NCBI GenBank assembly: GCA_900548465.1
Contig: URKY01000042.1
Location: 1 to 21,539 of the forward strand
Length of the DNA stretch: 21,539 nt
Source of the DNA: an uncultured Eubacterium sp.
GTDB lineage: Bacteria; Bacillota; Clostridia; Lachnospirales; Lachnospiraceae
Direction of reading: 5' to 3'
The notes beneath the pieces were generated by a model, which worked only from the letters and a program-made list of their open reading frames with translations, was not told the origin of the DNA and made no database searches. Positions 16,967 to 21,539 of this stretch are shown in pieces (the stretch's first letter is position 1; each line of letters starts with the position of its first letter). The position numbers were made by a program, and so were the translations under genes.

Positions 16967-17623
16967 ATGTCGATTCTAGTAAATGTAACAGTTCCAGATG
17001 GCATAGTAATGGCGTGTGATAGTCGCGTGACGCATTATGTAGGGGGAGTGAAAAAGAGTTACGAAGATAATGCGTGCAAATATTATTATCTACAATCATG
17101 GAAAGTTGTAATTACATATTGTGGCAATGCATCGATTGGGGAAAGAAGTATAGCAAGTTTTTTAAATGATTTAGAAATAGAAGATTTAAATAAAACAGAT
17201 ACCGTTATAGATATTTCTAATAAACTATTAGCAAAAATTCAAAAAGAAAATGTAACGAAAACAATATTTTATATAGGTGGCTATATTGGAACAGAACAAT
17301 ATTTATACAAAATTGAAGAGTTGAATTTAAGAAGACGCAATTTTGGAGGACCAGGACATACACTTTTTTATCGTTATGATTGTGATGGTCAATCACAGTA
17401 TATGAATACCAATTTAAAAAACGGGAAAAATTCACCTGATTTTTCGAAAATGTCATTAAAAGAAGCAAAGGGATTTGCTTATAATATGATAGTATACACA
17501 TATATGGAAGAACAACGACAAAATGAAAACTATTGTGGTGGTGATGTGGAAATATTTAGTATACAAAGAGATGAAATTGCGCATACTAAAGAATCAGTAA
17601 CGTGGATGTCAAACCAAAGTTAA
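16967..17623 (+). CDS. Stand-alone proteasome-like Ntn-hydrolase
   Basis: The first residues after Met, SILVNVTVPDGIVMACDSR, align with a mature proteasome beta subunit or HslV N-terminus. Ser would be residue 1 after Met removal, D17 and R19 fall exactly on the conserved positions, and K37 (in NACKYYYL) fits the catalytic Lys33 with a four-residue loop insertion. Downstream, YCGNASIGERSI matches the AGxxGD helix, GGPGHTLFYRYD replaces the usual GSG motif, MSLKEAKGFAYNMIVYT matches helix 3, and CGGDVEIFSI matches GGxIDVAVI. The 218-residue length suits a single subunit. No ATPase partner (HslU, ClpX-like, ARC/Mpa) is encoded nearby. ATG 16967 is chosen because it places Ser1 correctly and AGGAG precedes it. 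An ATG at 16955 exists but has poor spacing. Fold call good; activity unproven. Confidence 0.72.
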   Translation: MSILVNVTVPDGIVMACDSRVTHYVGGVKKSYEDNACKYYYLQSWKVVITYCGNASIGERSIASFLNDLEIEDLNKTDTVIDISNKLLAKIQKENVTKTIFYIGGYIGTEQYLYKIEELNLRRRNFGGPGHTLFYRYDCDGQSQYMNTNLKNGKNSPDFSKMSLKEAKGFAYNMIVYTYMEEQRQNENYCGGDVEIFSIQRDEIAHTKESVTWMSNQS

Positions 17624-17642
17624 GTAAGCGCTTAAATCTTGG

Positions 17643-17665
17643 GTAGTTTTACTGCCTACGTTTTT
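17643..17665 (+). terminator. Weak candidate terminator after the Ntn-hydrolase gene
   Basis: A short stem (GTAG 17643-17646 with CTAC 17656-17659, or GGTAG with CTGCC using one G-T pair) is followed by GTTTTT. The stem is only 4-5 bp, so this is tentative. Confidence 0.3.
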
Positions 17666-17747
17666 GAACTCATAATAATAGTAAATATATTTTTATTACA
17701 CTTTGCTTGGGAGGAGATAGAAATTTACTACATTTGGAGGTTGCATT

Positions 17748-18059
17748 ATGAGTAATAAACGTGCTCCAGGGCGTTCTCTGGAAGAATATGTGCGGCAGGT
17801 ATTGGAAGAAAAAGAAAACCATGTAAATGCCTGAATTCTAACCCATCCGCATCCAGATCATATAGGTGCGTTCAATCAAATCTGGTAGCAGCTGGGGGAT
17901 ATTCAGGTTGATGAGGTGTATACGATTGATATGAATTATGACAATTATAAGGCACTGGCACAGGAATGGGATAATTTTGAAACATTCGATCTGTTTACAC
18001 AGATCACGCAGAATGATGACAGACTTCATTATGTAACAAGAAGGTGTCAGGCACAATAA
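17748..18059 (+). pseudogene. Decayed metallo-beta-lactamase-fold hydrolase (two in-frame stops)
   Basis: One frame reads through two nonsense codons (TGA 17832, TAG 17886). It encodes a 28-residue lead ending ENHVNA, then ILTHPHPDHIGAFNQIW, then about 50 more residues ending LHYVT. THPHPDH is the HxHxDH metal site of metallo-beta-lactamase hydrolases. The context HVNA-stop-ILTHPHPDH fits a Trp codon TGG changed to TGA, since HVDAWILTHPHPDH is a common family sequence. The N-terminal strands before the motif and everything after residue ~100 are missing. The right edge is a copy of the GTCAGG-type repeat (18041-18060), whose last bases give the TAA. A fine ribosome site (TTGGAGG, 7 nt before ATG) remains, which suggests recent decay or fusion to a foreign start. 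Confidence 0.75.
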
Positions 18060-18060
18060 A
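18041..18060 (+). repeat. Dispersed ~20-bp motif, copy 2, at the pseudogene edge
   Basis: AAGGTGTCAG-GCACAATAAA ends the homology of the metallo-beta-lactamase pseudogene. Its core GTGTCAGGCAC is nearly self-complementary (GTG...CAC), as in ends of some small mobile or REP-like elements. That origin is inference. Confidence 0.45.
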
Positions 18061-18146
18061 AATTCTATAAAAATATTTGAAACAGTTGCCATTTCAAAGT
18101 GTCTTGTGTATACTTCTTTATAAGAGATAAAATCTGCAGTAAAAGC

Positions 18147-18207
18147 TGGTGAGTATCCACCATTAAGAGGGAACCGAAAAAAGCAGGGGGGTGAGTGATC
18201 GCCCCCT
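18147..18207 (+). other. Hairpin-bearing intergenic stretch before the ATPase gene
   Basis: The 230-nt gap 18060-18289 has no gene. It contains a perfect small hairpin (TGGTG 18147-18151, CACCA 18158-18162) and a second stem (AGGGGG 18185-18190, CCCCCT 18202-18207) followed by an A/T-rich run without a long T tract. The second could be a weak terminator. I cannot match the pair to a riboswitch class. Confidence 0.3.
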
Positions 18208-18289
18208 ATATTTGTAGTAAAGTAAATCATAATAGAATTGATTAAAAATTGTGGATATGACAATGATATAAATAAAAGGGGTGAACTGT

Positions 18290-19408
18290 GTGAAAATCCA
18301 GTGGATCGAATTTAAAAATTTAAAAACAAACCTGGAAATCGAAAGAATTTATTTTAATGAAGATGTAACCCTTCTGGTTGGCCTGTCAGGAGTAGGTAAG
18401 ACGCAAATTCTTAATGTGGTAGAGTATTCACTAAAATTAGCTTTTGATAAAGATATCGGGTTACGCCCTTATCGTGTTGGAATGGGAATTTTGATTGGCG
18501 ATGAAGAGTATGAATGGTTTTATGAAATTAACAGGGTCAATGAGGACGAACTGGTAATTGGAGAAGAAAGTAAATATGAGTTTTTGTATGAAAAATTAAC
18601 GAGAAACAGTCAAATACTGTTTGAGAGAAGAGACACCAATGTGGCAGTGATCGGATATGATAAAGTGCCACAGCCAAAAAAGGACGAAAGTTTAATTTTA
18701 CAGTATTCGGAAGATGAAAGTTTTGAAAAATTAATTTCGGAAATAAGAAAGCTGTATTCAGTAGAGATGGAATTGGCAGTTCGTCAGGGAATCCGGAGTG
18801 AAAGTTTCAGCCGTTTAAAGGCAAAGGTTATTGAAGTATTAAATGCCAGTAATCAGCAGATAGAATTTAGAGTTTTCAGTCATCTCCCGGTGGCAATAAA
18901 ACTTTATATTGTGAAAAGATATTATGAAGAAATTTATGTTCAGATATTTGATGCAGTAAAAGAATTGTTCATGGAAATCGAGGATATTGATGTCGAGGAA
19001 GATTCGGATAGAGAGATGTATCTGGTATCGATAAAAGTATATGGAAAGAAATTATTTCAGCAGGATATTTCTAATGGTATGTTAAAAACCATTTATTATA
19101 TTGTTGAATTATTTACCATGCCAGAGAATTCGCTTGTGTTGATTGATGAATTTGAGAATGGTCTGGGAGTGAATTGCATTGATGTTCTTTCTGAATTGAT
19201 GTTATTTGAACGTAAGGATCTTCAATTTATTATTACCAGTCATCATCCTAAAATTATCAATGCGATTAGTAAAGACAGGTGGAAGATTATTGACAGAGAA
19301 AGGACAGTAGTGAAAAACAGCAGCAGTGCCAGCTATGGAATCGGAAACAGCCAGCATGATGCATATTTTAATTTGATCAATCGGTGGGAATTTGAGGGGA
19401 AGATATAA
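18290..19408 (+). CDS. ABC/AAA15-like ATPase of a two-gene ATPase-TOPRIM unit
   Basis: The 372 residues form an SMC/ABC-type ATPase without a long coiled coil, like the AAA_15/AAA_21 proteins of OLD, PARIS and Rlo systems. Counting from GTG 18290: Walker A GLSGVGKT (31-38), the signature-like DISNGMLKT (259-267), Walker B LVLIDE (282-287) followed by FENGLG, and the switch histidine in ITSHHP (315-320). It probably dimerises on ATP and controls the partner encoded directly after. GTG 18290 is preferred because AGGGG ends 8 nt before it, whereas GTG 18281 overlaps that site. The stop and the next start share one base (TAATG), so translation is coupled. The exact family name is uncertain; ATPase fold certain. 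Confidence 0.88.
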   Translation: MKIQWIEFKNLKTNLEIERIYFNEDVTLLVGLSGVGKTQILNVVEYSLKLAFDKDIGLRPYRVGMGILIGDEEYEWFYEINRVNEDELVIGEESKYEFLYEKLTRNSQILFERRDTNVAVIGYDKVPQPKKDESLILQYSEDESFEKLISEIRKLYSVEMELAVRQGIRSESFSRLKAKVIEVLNASNQQIEFRVFSHLPVAIKLYIVKRYYEEIYVQIFDAVKELFMEIEDIDVEEDSDREMYLVSIKVYGKKLFQQDISNGMLKTIYYIVELFTMPENSLVLIDEFENGLGVNCIDVLSELMLFERKDLQFIITSHHPKIINAISKDRWKIIDRERTVVKNSSSASYGIGNSQHDAYFNLINRWEFEGKI

Positions 19409-20087
19409 TGAATTTTTACTTTTTGTTGGAAGATGAAAAGTCTTTTTTGAAAGTATTACCAAATTGGCTTGAATATATGGGGGTTGATTATAAACGAGTT
19501 GCTGATATACAGGAAGTGGAAGAAAACAACTATATATTGCAAAGCGGTCAGGGTGTTACTCAATTAGTTACAAAAGTTCTCTTTGATACTATAGATACTA
19601 TTTTGCTGATCCTGGGAAAATTGATAATCTGATTGTGATTTTGGATGCCGAGGAACTGAAAGTTGAGGAAAGAAAATCGGAGATAATCAGGAAAATCAAT
19701 GAACACTATCCGAATCGAGAGTTTGATTTTGAAATAGTTATTTTGGTATGTAATCATTGTTTTGAGACGTGGTTGTTAGGATGTAAGGGACTGTATCCAG
19801 AGGGAGAGATTGAAAAAGAATCGGATTTTTATCCTTTTTACATTCACTATAATATAGAAATGAATGATCCGGAAAGAATGAGTGTACCAGAAGGGAAAAC
19901 GGAGACAATAGCGAAATATCATTTTCACTATTTGCACGAATTGTTGAGATATAAAAAAATCCGATATTCCAAAAGCAGACCAGGGAATATAGCTACAAAA
20001 GATTATTTTAATGGAATTGTTGACAGGGTAAAAACAACAGAACATTTAAATACGTTTAAGGAGTTTTATGATTTTTTTCTGCAATAG
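19408..20087 (+). pseudogene. TOPRIM/RloB-like effector partner, split by a one-base frameshift
   Basis: Two frames (19408-19632, then a second one open to 20087) make one protein of about 226 residues. The N-terminus has FLLEDE with the acidic position of a TOPRIM fold (E8/E10). The second frame gives ADPGKIDNLIVILDAEE, the DxE-type acidic pair after a hydrophobic strand, and NHCFETWLL, a pattern like the CFELWLL of RloB-type proteins. One extra T in the TTTT run at 19601-19604 would join them as DTIFADPGKIDNL, so a single lost base is the simplest cause. Such proteins pair with ABC-type ATPases in phage-defence pairs, where the TOPRIM part is a nuclease or toxin. A GTG at 19635 could start only a tail lacking the first acidic residue. 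If the frameshift is real, the system is inactive. Confidence 0.7.
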
Positions 20088-20151
20088 TGACTCTGGAGCG
20101 TGTAGTAGTGACGTTGTATGGTGAAAAGTAAAGCCTTATATTGTTTAATTC

Positions 20152-20195
20152 TGACCCACCTGAATTCAGGATCCACCTGTTTTTCAAGTGGGTCA
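20152..20195 (+). terminator. Inverted repeat, possible terminator of the ATPase-TOPRIM unit
   Basis: TGACCCAC (20152-20159) pairs perfectly with GTGGGTCA (20188-20195) around a 28-nt loop that itself contains the palindrome CCTGAATTCAGG. Only TTTCT follows, so termination is uncertain. Confidence 0.4.
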
Positions 20196-20219
20196 TTTCT
20201 GTATGCAAATCTGATTTTT

Positions 20220-20247
20220 TACACTGTGAATTAACCCGCCCAGTGTA
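20220..20247. promoter_or_regulatory. 7-bp inverted repeat upstream of the marR promoter
   Basis: TACACTG (20220-20226) and CAGTGTA (20241-20247) are perfect inverted copies separated by 14 nt. They lie 30 nt upstream of the -35 box, with no T-run. They could be an operator or activator site, or a chance dyad. Confidence 0.3.
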
Positions 20248-20277
20248 TCAATTGAATGGAAGTTAAGATTATCGTCA

Positions 20278-20306
20278 TTGACATTTCAATAGTTTTACCC
20301 TATAAT
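20278..20306 (+). promoter_or_regulatory. Consensus sigma-A promoter of the marR operon
   Basis: TTGACA (20278-20283) and TATAAT (20301-20306) are both perfect consensus boxes with an ideal 17-nt spacer, 33 nt upstream of the MarR start codon. Transcription should start near 20312-20314. Confidence 0.9.
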
Positions 20307-20307
20307 C

Positions 20308-20321
20308 GTTCTAAAAAGAAC
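20308..20321. promoter_or_regulatory. Probable MarR auto-operator
   Basis: GTTCT-AAAA-AGAAC is a perfect 14-bp palindrome directly after the -10 box and covering the expected transcription start. MarR proteins bind such dyads and usually repress their own promoter, so this placement fits autorepression by the gene just downstream. Binding is inferred. Confidence 0.6.
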
Positions 20322-20338
20322 AATAAAGGAGGGAACCC

Positions 20339-20782
20339 ATGTATTTCTGGGATAAGCATAAAACAATTACTACCTATTATGAATTGCTTTCCGGCGAGGT
20401 ATGTGACCGTTATGGATTGACACAGATGGAATATGACATCCTCATGTTCCTGCATAATAATCCGCAGTACAATACCGCGGCAGAAATCGTAAAGATCCGC
20501 AAATCAACCAAATCCCACGTTTCCACTTCGCTGAAAAACCTGGAAAGTAAAGGGCTGGTGGAGCGTATCCAAAGCAAAGACAATAAAAAACATATTGAAA
20601 TCGCGCTGTTGGATCAGGCTGAGATAATTATAGAAGCAGGCCTGAACGCACAAAAACAGTTTGCACAAAATGTGTTAAGAGGTCTGACCGAAGAAGAAAT
20701 CCGTCTGTGCATCCGGGTATTTGACAAAATCTGCAATAATGCAGAAGAGCAGTTAAAAAACTATAAGGAGAATGAATCATGA
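20339..20782 (+). CDS. MarR-family transcriptional regulator
   Basis: The 147 residues have the MarR layout: an N-terminal dimerisation helix, a winged helix-turn-helix at about 27-95 (LTQMEYDILMFLHNNP, then the recognition helix STKSHVSTSLKNLESKGLV, then the wing SKDNKKHIEIAL), and C-terminal dimerisation helices. AAAGGAGGG lies just before the ATG. It sits behind a perfect promoter overlapped by a palindrome, so it probably represses itself and the coupled membrane protein gene (ATGA overlap). The ligand is unknown. Codon use and GC content are clearly higher than in the EPS and accessory genes, which suggests older chromosomal DNA. Confidence 0.93.
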   Translation: MYFWDKHKTITTYYELLSGEVCDRYGLTQMEYDILMFLHNNPQYNTAAEIVKIRKSTKSHVSTSLKNLESKGLVERIQSKDNKKHIEIALLDQAEIIIEAGLNAQKQFAQNVLRGLTEEEIRLCIRVFDKICNNAEEQLKNYKENES

Positions 20783-21459
20783 AACAGAACAACTACAAAC
20801 CACAGATTCCGGATGTGATGGAAGCAATTTTTGACGCGGCATATCTGATTTTTGATCTGACTGCAGCCCTCTTGTTTTTCTTCTTCTCACAGGGGAATCC
20901 CTTATTTATCCTTTACGGAATCCTGACTCTGACTCTTTGCGGAGGCGATGCGTTTCATCTGGTACCACGAATCCTGAGAGTTGTACGCGGAAGCAATGAC
21001 AAAATAAAAAGACAGCTGGGAATCGGACTGCAGGTCTCATCGATTACCATGACTGTCTTTTATATTATCTTAATGTACATATGGAAACTTACCTTCCCGG
21101 AACTTGCCGCACCGGGAAGCATTGAAGCTGTCGTTTGGATATCTGCCATTGTCCGGATCGTGATCTGCCTGTTCCCTCAGAACAACTGGTGTTCCGAGGA
21201 GGGGAATCTGAAGTTATCTGTCATCCGAAACGCTGTCTTTGCAGTGACCGGTATCGGGATCATCATCCTGTATGCTATGTCCGGAAACACCTATGGCTAC
21301 CATATGACAAGAATGGTTGCGGCCATCATCATTTCCTTTGGCTGCTATCTTCCGGTAACTTTATTCAGTAAAACAAAACCAAAGGTAGGATTACTGATGA
21401 TTCCGAAAACGTGTGCATACATGTGGATAATCGCCATGGGGCTTCAGCTTTTATTTTAG
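20779..21459 (+). CDS. Seven-helix membrane protein coupled to MarR, function unknown
   Basis: The 226 residues have seven predicted membrane helices (about 18-38, 40-60, 80-103, 113-132, 145-166, 174-195 and 205-226) with short loops and no large soluble domain. The stretch CGGDAFHLVPRI after helix 2 carries Asp, His and Arg that may be functional. I do not recognise the family and do not assign a transport or enzyme role. The start overlaps the marR stop by 4 nt (ATGA), and the ribosome site AAGGAG lies in the marR tail, so both proteins are made together. MarR-coupled membrane proteins often handle a toxic or signal compound, which is only inference here. Confidence 0.75.
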   Translation: MKQNNYKPQIPDVMEAIFDAAYLIFDLTAALLFFFFSQGNPLFILYGILTLTLCGGDAFHLVPRILRVVRGSNDKIKRQLGIGLQVSSITMTVFYIILMYIWKLTFPELAAPGSIEAVVWISAIVRIVICLFPQNNWCSEEGNLKLSVIRNAVFAVTGIGIIILYAMSGNTYGYHMTRMVAAIIISFGCYLPVTLFSKTKPKVGLLMIPKTCAYMWIIAMGLQLLF

Positions 21460-21462
21460 AGC

Positions 21463-21539
21463 GTGTTTGAAAAAGGCTTTTCGCGAGCTGCGAGTCCCAG
21501 TTTGTGGGAGATTTTATCCGAATGAGGGCGGCGTAGCGG
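21463..21539. repeat. GC-rich structured sequence at the right edge, probable dispersed repeat
   Basis: The last ~77 bases contain no gene. They show a small hairpin (TCCCA, GTTTG loop, TGGGA) and GC-rich segments such as CGCGAGCTGCGAG and GGGCGGCGTAGCGG, unlike the flanking DNA. This looks like the start of a dispersed noncoding repeat of the kind seen in Lachnospiraceae genomes. It is cut by the window edge and was not verified by alignment. Confidence 0.35.

Noticed and set aside
18147..18207. Cobalamin-type riboswitch suggested by AGAGGGAACC
   Set aside because: The order of elements and the missing B12-box do not fit, and the downstream gene is an ATPase.
17838..18263. 141-codon open frame on the minus strand
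   Set aside because: It is antisense to the metallo-beta-lactamase pseudogene and its codons give no family pattern.
21135..21371. 78-codon frame within the seven-helix gene
   Set aside because: It is internal and out of frame, with Cys/His/Pro-rich noise and no ribosome site.

Overview
This window comes from a low-GC, Gram-positive Firmicute, most likely a Clostridia/Lachnospiraceae-type gut anaerobe. The evidence is AT-rich DNA, GGAGG-type ribosome binding sites, an LtaS-like enzyme, and a TagA/MnaA-type glycopolymer pathway. No rRNA, tRNA or CRISPR array is visible, so the genus cannot be fixed.

Region 1 (1-11482) is most of an exopolysaccharide/capsule (or wall glycopolymer) operon on the + strand. 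In order it holds: the tail of a membrane acyltransferase; a frameshift-split polytopic membrane protein; the initiating phosphoglycosyl transferase; a GT4 glycosyltransferase; a Wzy-like polymerase; a GT32 glycosyltransferase with a TTG start; a GT26 (WecG/TagA/CpsF) transferase; a WecB/MnaA UDP-GlcNAc 2-epimerase; a Gtf3/WbbI-like transferase; and a Wzx flippase. From the second gene on, spacing is tight (4-nt overlap to 18 nt). A strong intrinsic terminator follows the flippase. The genes fit one Wzx/Wzy pathway: a lipid-linked repeat unit is built on the inner membrane face, probably with ManNAc (epimerase plus GT26), then flipped and polymerised. The upstream regulators and chain-length genes must lie left of the window.

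Region 2 (11523-14759) holds extracytoplasmic enzymes that could modify the polymer: an LtaS-like phosphoglycerol transferase, then a lipoprotein metallophosphoesterase preceded by a short broken copy of its own N-terminal region.

Region 3 (14760-18289) is accessory and partly decayed. It holds a small membrane protein, a DUF2971 protein, a small winged-helix-like protein, a stand-alone proteasome-fold Ntn-hydrolase with a candidate Ser1 nucleophile, and a metallo-beta-lactamase-fold pseudogene with two nonsense codons. Two copies of a ~20-bp motif (17 of 20 identical) sit in the degraded stretches.

Region 4 (18290-20087) is a two-gene unit of an ABC/AAA15-like ATPase and a TOPRIM/RloB-like protein with a TAATG junction. 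This resembles the ATPase+TOPRIM layout of OLD/PARIS/Rlo-type phage defence. The TOPRIM gene is frameshifted in this sequence.

Region 5 (20088-21539) looks more chromosomal, with more GC and different codon use. A consensus promoter with an overlapping palindrome drives a MarR regulator and a translationally coupled seven-helix membrane protein. The last 80 bases look like the start of a GC-rich structured repeat.
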